This document shows, one piece after another, positions 23,075-33,002 of a DNA stretch of 47,465 nucleotides. The stretch is taken from contig JAUIEA010000012.1 in the NCBI GenBank assembly GCA_030429045.1, positions 1 through 47,465 of the forward strand, in the 5' to 3' direction. Under the pieces are notes generated by a model, which worked only from the letters and a program-made list of their open reading frames with translations, made no database searches and was not told the DNA's origin. The stretch comes from Bacteroidia bacterium (GTDB lineage: Bacteria; Bacteroidota; Bacteroidia; Chitinophagales; Saprospiraceae). Position numbers and translations under genes: made by a program. Numbering within the stretch: the first letter of the stretch is position 1; every line of letters begins with the position of its first letter.

Positions 23075-26000
23075 TTACCGCACCAACGTCACATCTCCCC
23101 GTCGGACCATGGAGCCCCCCACCGGATCGGCAAATGAGATGACATAAGCATACACTTCCATGGGCTGAGGAACACCTCTGGCGATACCATCCCACATCGG
23201 ATCCTTACTCGTCTCTTCAAAGACCACCTGACCCCAGCGATCGTAGATCTTCATGGTGATCAGCACATCACAATCCTTGACCAGTCGGAAGAGGTCATTG
23301 ACACCATCACTATTCGGGGTGAAGAGGTTGGGGATATCCAGGTGGCAGGGGCCGCAATATCGGGTGGACAGGTGAATGCTGTCGATTGCCATTTGACCGC
23401 AACTGTCTACCACAGTCAAGACATAAGTCCCTTCCATATCCACCGGTCTGTTCAATACAGGATAGCCATCCGACCAGAACCAGGATACTGCTTCATTGGT
23501 CAGGGTAGGGGTGATCAGGTAGACTGAATCTTCGCAGAACGTGGTATCCAAACCCAGGTTCACCCCGGGAGGCGGAATGGCATCCACCCGGATGGTGGCT
23601 GTATCCGCCTTGCCGCAGAGGTTCCAGACAAAGAGCGAATAGGTATTGACTGGTGTCACCGGGCGCAGGAGGTCGGGCCATCCGTCCTCCCAATCGTATA
23701 AGGTATTCGCAGGATCGAGTGTCGCTTCGATCCAGGCTGTATCCCCGGGACACAGGAGTGTATCGCCGGGCAACGCGATCGCAGCGGATGGGAGGAAGGT
23801 CAAGGTGAGACACACGGTACTGTCACAACCGGTCGGGGTGATAGCCGTGTGACAATAAGTCCCCGGCTCAGTGAGGATTTCACCAAAAAAGAAAACGCTT
23901 TCACCTTCGCACAATGTATCCACCAAATCTGTGAACAGGCTGTCAGAAAGGACTACCTGGATACAGGTGATGCTCAGACACCCCGGAAAGAGCATCATCG
24001 TATCACAATACTCTCCTGCTGTTCCTACCGATTCCCCGAAAATCTGAACTGTCTGACCCGGACAAATCTGGAGCGTATCCCGGGACAGAGATTCATTTTC
24101 TTCTGGCAAGATGGTCACCTGATCAACGCCTGAACACCCGTCCAGGTTGATGGCCGTCACCTGGAAAGTCTGAGGCGTCAAGACTGGAATCTTCACATGA
24201 CCGCATCCGGGATCCAGACAGATCACCGGGCTGGCGGGAGACCAGGTATAATCCGTCCCACCACTTAACATGAAAAAAGCGGTATCTCCGGGGCAGGCCC
24301 GAAACGTATCCGGCAATCCGGTGATCACCAGCGAATCCAGGATGGTTAACGCGACAGTGTCAATGGATTGACAGAAGCCATTGTTCATCACCAGGACAAA
24401 ATCAAAGGACTCCTTGATCAGCACCTTCGGTTTGGGTGAGGTCGGGTCACTCAGTCGGGAGCCTGCATTTTTCCAGAAATACACTGTTCCTGGCACTTGC
24501 GGCACGGACAGATAATGCTCGCCATTACCGCAGAAAGCCGTATCCGATGGTGGGATGGGCAGATTGATCACCTGGACCATGGCCGAATCCATTCCAGGGC
24601 AACCCACTTCATCCAGGATCAACACCGTATATACTGATGTTTGCCCTGGAGACACCTGGGCGGATTGCCCGGCTCCTGGGAGAATGTCGGGTCCCGTCCA
24701 GGTCCAACTGCTTCCCGGAGTGGTCAGCAAGGTGGCTGTATCCCCCTGACAGATGGTGACATCAGCCGTTAACAATCGAGGTAACGGATGGACGTCGATC
24801 ACATATTCGGTTATGATATCACACCCTTCCGGCCAATGTGCCGTGGCCAGAACGATATAAGTCTGGACATCCGTCCCGGTGTTGGGGATGGCAAACCAGG
24901 GTTGTGGACAGTTGGTACAGGACAGACCCGGGCCTTTCCAATCAATCTGAATAACAGAGTCGGGACTACCCAATTGAATGGAATCATTCCAGCAGACGGG
25001 AATACGTGTCTGGGCAGGAAAAATGATGGGGGTAGAGATGGGTTCAACCAATGATCCACAGGTGCAATTAGTCGCCTCATCGATCACCACGAGGAGGTGA
25101 CACCATTCCTGGGGCAGCAGATCCAGGGGACCAAAAATGATCTGTGTACTCCCATTAATGCTAGTCAACATAAATGGCTTGTTTGCCAAAAAAACATCGT
25201 CTCCGGACACCTTGCCGTCACTGTCTTTATCCAGCCAAAGGTCGACACTTCCATGCCCGGGTGTTGTGCCGCCGATCTGGGTCAGATTGACCTGGACTCC
25301 CTGGCCTCCCAGGTAGGGTACGGCTTTCACGGAGGAGAAGTCGTATGCTGGACGATCGATCAAAAACGGAATGTACCGACTGCCCGTGATCACCTCAATG
25401 GTACAATCCTGACCCGTCGTTTCGCACAGGGCATTGGTTGTTGCCGTGGTGTAAACCGGGATGAGCAGCGGATCACAGGGCGCATCGGGATCCAGATAGA
25501 GGACTACAGTGAGCGTCGTGATCGGAATGCCAGGTTCCAGGGGCCAAATCAACCGGTTGCCGATCAATTGCGGTTCACTCACCGACAAATTGGTGACACA
25601 ATTTCCAGAAGTATAGGTCAGTCCCTCGGGCAACTGAATCGTCACGGATTCGTTGGAGCTGCTGATCAGATCAGTCGGGATCTGAATTTCCAAGACAAGG
25701 GATTGCTGACAATCCGCTGTATCCGTCAGATTGACCTGGATATCCAGATCATGGGGTGGGGAGACCCCTTGTATGACATAGGGACCAGAAAGCTTGGTCA
25801 CCACATTGGTAGGTTGATCACAGATCTTATTGGCCTTGAAGGTATAGATCAATTTAGCTCCAGAAATAAACCCGCAGGAGGAAATGGTTTGGAATTCAAA
25901 ATCTAGGCTGTTGTATGGGCTGTTCAACACCCCTGGCAATCCTTGTTTCAATTCTGAAACTAACGTATCAAGCATCCATTTCAGACGTCCATCCGGCAGG

Positions 26001-29000
26001 ATCTCAGGGTCGTCAATCGGATACTTCGTGCCGGAACCCGCTTCATAGACTATAGTGGCCGAACCCGAAAGGTAGCTCAATCCAAAAGGAAGTGTCACAA
26101 TCGTTGTCAAATCGTAAACGGCACCTTTTGCCGCATCGAAATGCAGAGAACGGCTGATGGGCATGGTGTCACACAATTCCGCACGGATGGTATCCTGGTC
26201 AGGTTTTAATTCCAGGACACCCGGAGGTGCACTAAATGAACAGGTATCGTATTGAACTACACAGGCATTGTCGAGATCGGTCGAATCGCAGCTCCATCCC
26301 CAGGCCATGTAAAGTTTCTCATCACCGCAAGAGTGATTTTCGGCAGACAATTCAAGAATTAAAGTATCGCATACTCCAAGTTCACCTAATAGAAATCTGT
26401 CTCCTGTAAGCGGATATGTTGCACCGCTCACTGTGTTGGTTAAGGTAAATTTGGATAACGTCTGATTGGATGCACTAGGCTGGATCCAAAAATTCGGCAT
26501 CGGAACAACATTCAATAACACATCAAAACAATTTTCGATCTGCAATTTCCAGGTTGACTTCGTATTATAAAATGTCTGATCACATGTTTTCAGTTTGAAT
26601 CCAGGAACAGGCCGTCGCCAAGTAAAAGAACTTTTTTTATTCAACTCTATTTCTCCTTTATTCCAGCGCTTTGAATATGGCGCCATAACTAGAGAGTAAC
26701 TTGTTTGTTCTCCACTATTCTGTCTCTCACAAAGTAGAGAAGTCAAATACAAAATAAATTTAAACTCATTATCTTCTTCTTGTAGAGATAATAACTCGGC
26801 AGGAAATTCCAACAAATACTTGCCGGGCACAACCTCAACTACAGATATCGGCAAATCTATCAATTTGACCTTCCCATTGATTCTGACTTCAAACAACCTT
26901 GAAGAATCTATTCGAAAGCCATCAACATTAATCGTGAAACTGAGAATTGAATCTAATAGTGTCCTATATTCATAAGGGAAAAAATTGGTTAATCCACCAA
27001 TCTTAAACCTACTGGATGGCGAGGCATTCCCAAAGCAAATGGGAAAGAATCCAGCGTTGGTTAAAAATTCTTCCTCCACACATGTATACTCGATGTGATC
27101 TTCCGGGCAAGGACAGACACGGCGTACAATTTTATCAGTAAAAGGCCCATTAAACAAGAAGACGTTACTTTCCCCTCCGATCTTCACTGAAAAACGTTCA
27201 TAATCAGGTGGATATGGTCTGAATATACGCTTCATCAGATAGCGACATTCCAGGGATACAGAATCAAGGTTTGTTAAGCGGAAGTTCTCAGGAACTTGAG
27301 AAAAGCTATTTGCTAAGGTATCAAAATGGACACGACACCAGAGCAAACTGTCTAATGGATTAAGTTCGAACTGTAGTGGAACTTCAAAAGCATAACTGGA
27401 CTGTTGATCAACAATGCGTAGCGTATTCCCAATATTTGTTATCCCATTCAACAACTTAAAAAATTCAGCCTTTTGCTTTTCGGGAGATAATGGAATGCCA
27501 CCCCTGTTGCCAAATTTTATCCGAAACCAGATGGACTCATAGGCTTCAGAGGCTGAATCCGTTTGTACCACACCATCAATCACCAATCGAATAGTATCTC
27601 CAGGCATAGCCCGATCCAGTCTGATCTTGCTGAAATCCAAATCACCGCTGGCATCCGGACGGTAATCATCATTATTATCGGGTAACCCCAGACTCAACCG
27701 TTCCATTTTTAAGGTGTGGTCCAAAAAGGCAGTCAATGAATCCGGGCATTCTCCTTCAAAACAATCCACAGGAATTCGCCTGGCTGTACAAATAGTGGGA
27801 TTGAAGCCTGGCGGACAATCCTTTTCCAAATGGAATCGTGCAGTCGCCTGAAGCAATAATTCCGCAACAGGACCTACACAATTATCATCACAATTACTGA
27901 TCAGGGAATACAAACAAGGTAATGATGTGCAAATACTGTCACATATCAGTTGTACATGCAACGGAATAGAGGCTTCCTGAAAAGGAATAGGTAGGGGATA
28001 GGTCAATTGAACAACTGTTCCATATCCTGTATTCAGGATTGACGAAGTTAAAGGATTTACAGGGCCAATCGGAAACAAACTATCGACCAGCACAAACCCA
28101 CATGGAATTAAAAGATCCACAGTCCAAAATCCGGAATCCTTAGGATTTAACATTCCCTCAGGAACAAACAGATTTAAATTCAGATCCTGTCCATCCAAGA
28201 CCGTACCATTTAGCTGCCCTTCAAACGACATGCCACCAATAAACAGTGGCGAATTATTAAAAATTGAATCCTGCCCCTGAAAGAATTGATCACCAGGCTT
28301 GGCGCAGCTTTTTTCATACGACATAGCCCACTTCCATTTGCCTTGAAATAAAGTACAACTCTCCGGCCCACAGAAATAATGATCAAACGCGATCTTCATG
28401 GTTTGACCGGGAGGAATGTTGGGCAATGTCAGGCTTACTGATTTGGTGCCTGTCTCCCCGCAAGAAATGGAGATTAGAGCTCCTGAATTGACATCGATCG
28501 ATACTGGCACTCCATTCAAAACTGCATGAAAGGATGAGGGGAGAATATGAATATTCGGGTCGTCCTGAATAACCATATTCAACTCTAGATCCACAATTGA
28601 AGAATACGCACTTGTATTCTTGATCGACCAGGTTTGTTCAAATCCTTGTCCGTCATAGCAAGTCGCATTAGTTGTCGTGACACTGACCTCATGTATCTTC
28701 CCTTTTTCAGGAAGAGGCTCGATATAGACTAAAGCTTTGACTTCGGATGCCTGGCATTCAGACTGATCGCATCCCCAGGTTGCCTTGATAGTAGAAAGGG
28801 CATCCGTTCCATCAAATGAACAGAAGGCCACATGGATCTGCTCGGTAATGACAATCTCTTCATTAAAATCCAGGAACCCGTCCTGGTTACCGATCTTCTG
28901 AAAATCAGCTGCAGAAATATATCGGGACAGGAGTTGGGGAGTGGTACCTGCATCAATTCCGTTACTCGAGGTAATCAGCAGTTGTTTGGGTATCTCATCG

Positions 29001-29575
29001 GTGAAGGTAAATCCGCTTAAGCGACCCAATCGGGTATTGCGAATGGTAAAGGTGCGGGTCAGGGTCTGCCCTTGTATCGCTTCGATATACGACTTGTTGA
29101 CCTTGGTGATGACCAGGTGGGGTGTCTCTACATGGTATGAATTGGAAGAAGAGGTGGAAGTGTTTCCGTTAATGACCAGGAGGGCATTGGTTTTGAATAA
29201 TAGTCCCTGATTCAGGCAGGGCAATGCCGAACATTCGGTTAGTACCGTCATAGCCACCGAGGTCATTGAAGCAGCGGGTAATTCCGGAAAAGCAAAAATC
29301 GGTTGGTTCAGATCGGATAGATCCGCTTCACTACCCTCCGTAACGGAACCAGGGATATAGGTCATCCCACAGGGCAGCTGTATGGTGACTTCAATATCTC
29401 CAGTAATGGCACCTCCTGAATTGTGGATCACAAACCGTTGTACATGCTCCTGGCATACGGTGGGGATTTCAGTAAAGGAGGGAAAGGAGATGGATTGTGA
29501 CCATAAACTTGTCCCGATCAAATTCAGTAGTGCGAAAACGCTGAAATTTAGCAGCATGCGGATGGATTGGTCCAT
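23075..29575 (-). CDS. Giant exported protein with T9SS type B (gliding-motility-associated) sorting domain
   Basis: The 2166-residue protein has a signal peptide (residues 1-27, ending LIGTSLWSQS). The first 1500 or so residues are repeated DUF11-like beta-sandwich modules with phrases such as VTIQLPCGMTYIPGSVTEG, LPFGLSYLSGSA and IQLPEGLTYTSGN. PKD/Ig-like modules follow (VCPGDTAFFMLSGG, CEGESVFFFGE). The end is a type B sorting domain: NLFTPNSDGVNDLFRLVKDC, MKIYDRWGQVVFE, DPMWDG. Such proteins are exported by the T9SS and placed on the surface or released, often as adhesins. The sequence is compositionally mosaic: one sampled line near 26.7 kb has 30 percent G+C and one near 24.7 kb has 67 percent. 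It is the last gene of the minus-strand surface-protein run. No intact PorP/SprF partner follows. Confidence 0.92.
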   Translation of the reverse strand: MDQSIRMLLNFSVFALLNLIGTSLWSQSISFPSFTEIPTVCQEHVQRFVIHNSGGAITGDIEVTIQLPCGMTYIPGSVTEGSEADLSDLNQPIFAFPELPAASMTSVAMTVLTECSALPCLNQGLLFKTNALLVINGNTSTSSSNSYHVETPHLVITKVNKSYIEAIQGQTLTRTFTIRNTRLGRLSGFTFTDEIPKQLLITSSNGIDAGTTPQLLSRYISAADFQKIGNQDGFLDFNEEIVITEQIHVAFCSFDGTDALSTIKATWGCDQSECQASEVKALVYIEPLPEKGKIHEVSVTTTNATCYDGQGFEQTWSIKNTSAYSSIVDLELNMVIQDDPNIHILPSSFHAVLNGVPVSIDVNSGALISISCGETGTKSVSLTLPNIPPGQTMKIAFDHYFCGPESCTLFQGKWKWAMSYEKSCAKPGDQFFQGQDSIFNNSPLFIGGMSFEGQLNGTVLDGQDLNLNLFVPEGMLNPKDSGFWTVDLLIPCGFVLVDSLFPIGPVNPLTSSILNTGYGTVVQLTYPLPIPFQEASIPLHVQLICDSICTSLPCLYSLISNCDDNCVGPVAELLLQATARFHLEKDCPPGFNPTICTARRIPVDCFEGECPDSLTAFLDHTLKMERLSLGLPDNNDDYRPDASGDLDFSKIRLDRAMPGDTIRLVIDGVVQTDSASEAYESIWFRIKFGNRGGIPLSPEKQKAEFFKLLNGITNIGNTLRIVDQQSSYAFEVPLQFELNPLDSLLWCRVHFDTLANSFSQVPENFRLTNLDSVSLECRYLMKRIFRPYPPDYERFSVKIGGESNVFLFNGPFTDKIVRRVCPCPEDHIEYTCVEEEFLTNAGFFPICFGNASPSSRFKIGGLTNFFPYEYRTLLDSILSFTINVDGFRIDSSRLFEVRINGKVKLIDLPISVVEVVPGKYLLEFPAELLSLQEEDNEFKFILYLTSLLCERQNSGEQTSYSLVMAPYSKRWNKGEIELNKKSSFTWRRPVPGFKLKTCDQTFYNTKSTWKLQIENCFDVLLNVVPMPNFWIQPSASNQTLSKFTLTNTVSGATYPLTGDRFLLGELGVCDTLILELSAENHSCGDEKLYMAWGWSCDSTDLDNACVVQYDTCSFSAPPGVLELKPDQDTIRAELCDTMPISRSLHFDAAKGAVYDLTTIVTLPFGLSYLSGSATIVYEAGSGTKYPIDDPEILPDGRLKWMLDTLVSELKQGLPGVLNSPYNSLDFEFQTISSCGFISGAKLIYTFKANKICDQPTNVVTKLSGPYVIQGVSPPHDLDIQVNLTDTADCQQSLVLEIQIPTDLISSSNESVTIQLPEGLTYTSGNCVTNLSVSEPQLIGNRLIWPLEPGIPITTLTVVLYLDPDAPCDPLLIPVYTTATTNALCETTGQDCTIEVITGSRYIPFLIDRPAYDFSSVKAVPYLGGQGVQVNLTQIGGTTPGHGSVDLWLDKDSDGKVSGDDVFLANKPFMLTSINGSTQIIFGPLDLLPQEWCHLLVVIDEATNCTCGSLVEPISTPIIFPAQTRIPVCWNDSIQLGSPDSVIQIDWKGPGLSCTNCPQPWFAIPNTGTDVQTYIVLATAHWPEGCDIITEYVIDVHPLPRLLTADVTICQGDTATLLTTPGSSWTWTGPDILPGAGQSAQVSPGQTSVYTVLILDEVGCPGMDSAMVQVINLPIPPSDTAFCGNGEHYLSVPQVPGTVYFWKNAGSRLSDPTSPKPKVLIKESFDFVLVMNNGFCQSIDTVALTILDSLVITGLPDTFRACPGDTAFFMLSGGTDYTWSPASPVICLDPGCGHVKIPVLTPQTFQVTAINLDGCSGVDQVTILPEENESLSRDTLQICPGQTVQIFGESVGTAGEYCDTMMLFPGCLSITCIQVVLSDSLFTDLVDTLCEGESVFFFGEILTEPGTYCHTAITPTGCDSTVCLTLTFLPSAAIALPGDTLLCPGDTAWIEATLDPANTLYDWEDGWPDLLRPVTPVNTYSLFVWNLCGKADTATIRVDAIPPPGVNLGLDTTFCEDSVYLITPTLTNEAVSWFWSDGYPVLNRPVDMEGTYVLTVVDSCGQMAIDSIHLSTRYCGPCHLDIPNLFTPNSDGVNDLFRLVKDCDVLITMKIYDRWGQVVFEETSKDPMWDGIARGVPQPMEVYAYVISFADPVGGSMVRRGDVTLVR

Positions 29576-29681
29576 GACTTAAATTTAGGCAGTTTACATC
29601 AGATTCTGAAACGGTTAATTCTTTTCCTTCTTGATGTTTCAAATCAATTTATTAAGGGCCAGTTAAGTCCCACAGACAAAG

Positions 29682-29717
29682 ACCGGCACCATGCAGAAAC
29701 ATCCACATGATGCCGGT
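29682..29717 (-). terminator. Hairpin downstream of the 200-residue secreted protein gene
   Basis: On the minus strand ACCGGCATCATG and CATGGTGCCGGT pair over 12 bp with one G-T wobble around a 12-base loop, followed by CTTTGTCTG. The T-run is poor. It could be a weak terminator, or a stem that protects mRNA between the two genes. Confidence 0.45.
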
Positions 29718-29785
29718 GATGATTAAACTTCAATTATTGATCTCATTCCATTCATGTTTGATCTGTAGAGTGTGCTTCCGGCTTT

Positions 29786-30388
29786 CTATTTGTTCCGCTG
29801 ACAGGATAGCGCAAGTACTGGCTGGCTCTTCAGACCATAATTTCGATCAGGGTCATAATTCGTTGTATACTCCTGAAAGGTTATTGATCCCAAAGTGGTC
29901 AACGTTATTTCTTCACTAGAATTCAAAAACCCTGGGGCCAAGTCTCCAATAGAATCATTTCCGTCAGACAACCTGGTCTCGGATGCCACTGTTGTATTCA
30001 GTTCTACAGATGGCTCTATAGGGGTGATGTTCAGGATCAATTGGCCATCACAGATCTGATCCCACATCAGTTTGAAAGATTCTCCTTCAGCGATAAAGGT
30101 GCTACCATTGGCTGGGTCTTTTTCGATCTGGGAGCCATTCTTCAAGTTGAACCACTCCATACATTCGCGGCTGTCTCCAATGATCTCCAAACGATACTCC
30201 TGGCCCGGCGTGAGGTCTTTGACCACGACTGCTGCCAATCCTTCATGCATCTCTAATGGATGCCAAACAACCGGAGCAGAGATCGTCGTACACCAAGGTG
30301 AAAGAGCCGTAGCCATAGTAGTGGACAACAGTGCACAGAAGATCAATAAGCATGTAAGGAGGCTGCGGAAGTGAATTGACGTGTTCAT
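29786..30388 (-). CDS. Short exported protein, paralogue of the N-terminus of the choice-of-anchor L protein
   Basis: The 200-residue protein has a signal peptide (SLLTCLLIFCALLSTTMATA). It shares a spaced pattern with residues 30-150 of the choice-of-anchor L protein encoded upstream: LTPGQEYRLEI against MIPGHTYHLYL, a Cys, an NGS, an F-A segment, and then LxW. The homology stops before the anchor-L domain, and the protein lacks a T9SS sorting domain. It may be a truncated duplicate that still produces a secreted single-domain protein, or an unrelated family member. A conserved upstream element shared with two other genes precedes it. Confidence 0.7.
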   Translation of the reverse strand: MNTSIHFRSLLTCLLIFCALLSTTMATALSPWCTTISAPVVWHPLEMHEGLAAVVVKDLTPGQEYRLEIIGDSRECMEWFNLKNGSQIEKDPANGSTFIAEGESFKLMWDQICDGQLILNITPIEPSVELNTTVASETRLSDGNDSIGDLAPGFLNSSEEITLTTLGSITFQEYTTNYDPDRNYGLKSQPVLALSCQRNK

Positions 30389-30457
30389 GGTGTTCTCTTT
30401 TCAATTTTCAGGAATCAGGGTCACGGGTTCTGGATCATCTCCGTTCGTTTCCGTGTT

Positions 30458-30520
30458 CTCCTATTTATTTGAAGACCACCATGAAGGTTACACAGCCTAT
30501 TCAAGGATTCTGGACCATGC
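30458..30520 (-). promoter_or_regulatory. Conserved upstream element, copy 3
   Basis: Read on the minus strand, GCATG is followed by GTGTAACCTTCATGG, TCAAATAAATAGG and GAACAC. This aligns with copies 1 and 2 upstream of two other genes. It lies 70-130 bp before the 29786-30388 gene start. Confidence 0.45.
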
Positions 30521-30577
30521 ATTCATGACCCATCGCCGGTTGACCGGGCAGGATATGGCCCCACCCAGGCTATCCTG

Positions 30578-30614
30578 AAAAAAGAGGGACAGCCCGGTTG
30601 CCCGGACTGCCCTC
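30578..30614 (-). terminator. Intrinsic terminator after the choice-of-anchor L gene
   Basis: On the minus strand a 13-bp stem (GAGGGCAGTCCGG with CCGGGCTGTCCCTC, one bulge) closes a GCAA tetraloop and is followed by six T residues. It lies about 215 bp after the stop at 30828. Confidence 0.85.
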
Positions 30615-30827
30615 ATTCGCAATTTCCATCTTTAGGGTACCTCTATTAACCTCCGAAATAGACCAAGACTAATGAAAACCAAGCGAGACAAGGCATTTCG
30701 AAAGAGCTTAGCCATAGCCAAGTGATTGAGAAATAACGAAGTATCGCGTAGGTTTTCCCTAGTAAAAAGCCTGAAAGGATTTGCTTGGTCATTGAGTGGG
30801 GTTGATAGATGTGCCCATAATTGTCGG

Positions 30828-32819
30828 TCAATGCTGGATCAGCATCTTCCCGACCAAGACTTTCCTTCCTTCATCTTGCACCAACCGAATGGCATACATA
30901 CCTGATGGCCAGGTCTGCACATGGATGGTCGTATCCGGAGAACGGATCTCTTGTTGAAAAACGACCCGACCTGAAATATCATAAATGATCATCTCCCCGT
31001 TTGAAAAGCTGATCGCTGGATCCAACCTGAGTTGTACCTGATCTGTAGCCGGCTGAGGCCAGACTTGCAACACCTCCGTCAATGTTTCGATCCGTTGAAT
31101 GGCACTGCCCAGATCCTCCTCCACCTCGACGCAGAAAGTAGCTGTACAGCCTTCCGGTCCGGTCACCTGCAGGCAATAGCTCCCTGGCTCAGTGACCAAT
31201 AGCAGGCTGTCCATGCCGATGGCATTGCCCAGGGTATCCGTCCATGTCAGGAGACTGCCGTCCGGATAGCCCGTGGCCAACAGGGAGACCACTGTATCGG
31301 TTTTCGTCAACGGACCACTGACCTCCACATCCAGAAAGGCTAACAGGTTGACGATGTCGAAACGAATGATACTGTCGCAATACGGATAGGTACTTTTTGA
31401 GATGATGATCTCCTGGATACCTTCATCCTGAATTGTCCAGTGGATACCCGCAACAACCACGGTATCCTCAGCACAGAGGAAGAACGTACCCAGATCCTCC
31501 TCAACATGCTCATCTGAAGAAATGGTCAGGATAACCAGAGAATCCATGCCATTTGGCGTCGGGAACAGAACCTCATATATCCCGGGAGCATATTCATCTC
31601 CATTGTAGTTATAGGTATCATCTTCACAGATCAGATACTCAAGGAAGGTGGTATCCTGAGGCAGATACGGACTGGTCTCGCCAGCGGCAATGAAGAAACC
31701 TGAATCACCGATCCCATCACCTGTATCCGCAATGACCAATTTGATGGTGTAGGTCTTATAGGGGATCACATCAATTCCTGTTTGAAACGGACGTGTATAA
31801 CCGTCATGTTCGATGAACTGTCCTCCGGTATTGTCCACATACATCGAGTCATAATCCAGACTCAGGCAATTCGCCGGATTTCCATTCGCTCCAGTCATAC
31901 CCGGGTTTACAGAATTAGCGCAGACGGGCAATCCATTTTCTCCTGTCTTTGCGATATTCCGGGCATTATATGTGTACGGCCAAGTCGGAGATGGACCACT
32001 AATAAAGATGCCAATGGCATCATGAAAAATGCCACACACATTTTCAGGATATTCCTCCGAAGCAAACACAAACTGAAGATCGATCCGGTCACTGGAAGGG
32101 ATGATGTCAAATGTCAATCCGGCTGCATCAATTATGGTTGCATCGGGAAAGACCTTCTTAAGATCTGAATCTCCAGGCCTGCCGTAGGCGTTTCCGGTGA
32201 TGACAGACTCATTCGGCCCCATGGCATTGAAAAACCAACCGGTGGTCAACAACAATCCTTTCTGCATGTCGATCGCCTCCAGACCATTGGTAAATGCACT
32301 GATCGCTGAATCACTTCCAAAAGGCTGAATGTTGCTCACCAGGACGCCGCTTTCAGCGATGAACAATGAAGCCAGGAGTGAATCGAGATTGGGCTTAGTG
32401 GTGATGGCAAAAGTAGAATCCATCCGCACAACCGGCTTAGCGGCCACTTCTCCTTCTGTAACCACCGTGAGCTTGACAGGAACGCCGGAAGTATTGAACC
32501 AGGAAAGGTCAGCCTCTGTGTCCAGCGCGACGAACTTCTCGAAGCATTCCACGGGTTGAGCCGATCCATTCTCCCAGACCAGTTCCTTCCCAGTCAGGGT
32601 AGAACAGTTTGACACGGTCAGATAAAGATGGTAAGTATGACCGGGGATCATCTTGCGCAGGTGAACTGTCACCTTCCCACTTTCAGCAGGAAGTTCATAC
32701 CGGGTGACCGGCACATTCATGGTCAGGCTTGATTGCGCGAATAATCCAAGGGCAGGCAAAAGGACCATTAGTGCAAAGAGCAGGGTCAGGCGGGAAAGCG
32801 GGTTGGTCAACATGTTCAT
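30828..32819 (-). CDS. Choice-of-anchor L domain protein with T9SS type A sorting domain
   Basis: With the start at ATG 32819 the protein has 663 residues and opens with a signal peptide (LLFALMVLLPALGLFAQSS). An N-terminal beta domain spans roughly residues 30-150. The choice-of-anchor L domain follows (LLLTTGWFFNAMGPNES, QFVFASEEYPENVCGIFHDA, GIFISGP, VIADTGDGIGDSGFFIAAG). Two short Ig-like segments come next. The C-terminal type A sorting domain (about 590-663) has VWPQPATDQVQLRL, IYDISGRVVFQQE and WPSGMYAIRLV. The T9SS would export it and anchor it through LPS. The frame is open 33 codons further upstream, but those lack signal features and overlap the conserved upstream element. Confidence 0.93.
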   Translation of the reverse strand: MNMLTNPLSRLTLLFALMVLLPALGLFAQSSLTMNVPVTRYELPAESGKVTVHLRKMIPGHTYHLYLTVSNCSTLTGKELVWENGSAQPVECFEKFVALDTEADLSWFNTSGVPVKLTVVTEGEVAAKPVVRMDSTFAITTKPNLDSLLASLFIAESGVLVSNIQPFGSDSAISAFTNGLEAIDMQKGLLLTTGWFFNAMGPNESVITGNAYGRPGDSDLKKVFPDATIIDAAGLTFDIIPSSDRIDLQFVFASEEYPENVCGIFHDAIGIFISGPSPTWPYTYNARNIAKTGENGLPVCANSVNPGMTGANGNPANCLSLDYDSMYVDNTGGQFIEHDGYTRPFQTGIDVIPYKTYTIKLVIADTGDGIGDSGFFIAAGETSPYLPQDTTFLEYLICEDDTYNYNGDEYAPGIYEVLFPTPNGMDSLVILTISSDEHVEEDLGTFFLCAEDTVVVAGIHWTIQDEGIQEIIISKSTYPYCDSIIRFDIVNLLAFLDVEVSGPLTKTDTVVSLLATGYPDGSLLTWTDTLGNAIGMDSLLLVTEPGSYCLQVTGPEGCTATFCVEVEEDLGSAIQRIETLTEVLQVWPQPATDQVQLRLDPAISFSNGEMIIYDISGRVVFQQEIRSPDTTIHVQTWPSGMYAIRLVQDEGRKVLVGKMLIQH

Positions 32820-32839
32820 GGCAGATGTCTTTTGTGTTT

Positions 32840-32896
32840 CCCATGTATTTGACCAACCAGGAAAAGGTGACACTGACATTGAAAAAATCTCATGCA
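32840..32896 (-). promoter_or_regulatory. Conserved upstream element, copy 1
   Basis: On the minus strand TGCATGAGATT is followed by TGTCACCTTTTCC, CAAATACATGGG and AACAC, ending about 20 bp before the choice-of-anchor L start codon. The 13-mer TGTCACCTTTTCC is identical in copy 2. Confidence 0.5.
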
Positions 32897-33002
32897 GACA
32901 TCCCAAACAGCAGAACACGCTATATCATCTGGTGAGTCAAAGGCTGACCTGTTGTCTGCTTCAAGGGTCTGGTAGGGTCACATCTTCAACCTAATAACCG
33001 AC

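Larger units (their letters stand above)
30389..30827. other. 439-bp intergenic stretch with conserved element, terminator and unexplained open frames
   Basis: This holds the conserved upstream element (30458-30520) and a strong minus-strand terminator (30578-30614). Between 30638 and 30834, two overlapping minus frames of about 60 codons are open, without an ATG or recognisable domain. No gene is called. Confidence 0.5.

Noticed and set aside
25097-25906. 269-codon plus frame inside the giant T9SS gene
   Set aside because: Antisense to an uninterrupted 2166-codon frame with consistent repeat domains.
30381-30578. 65-codon plus frame between the minus-strand genes
   Set aside because: No signal, domain or promoter; it overlaps the conserved upstream element and ends at the reverse-strand terminator.
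30646-30831. 61-codon hydrophobic minus frame starting with TTG
   Set aside because: Weak start and no recognised family; an alternative frame is open over the same bases. Kept only as a finding.
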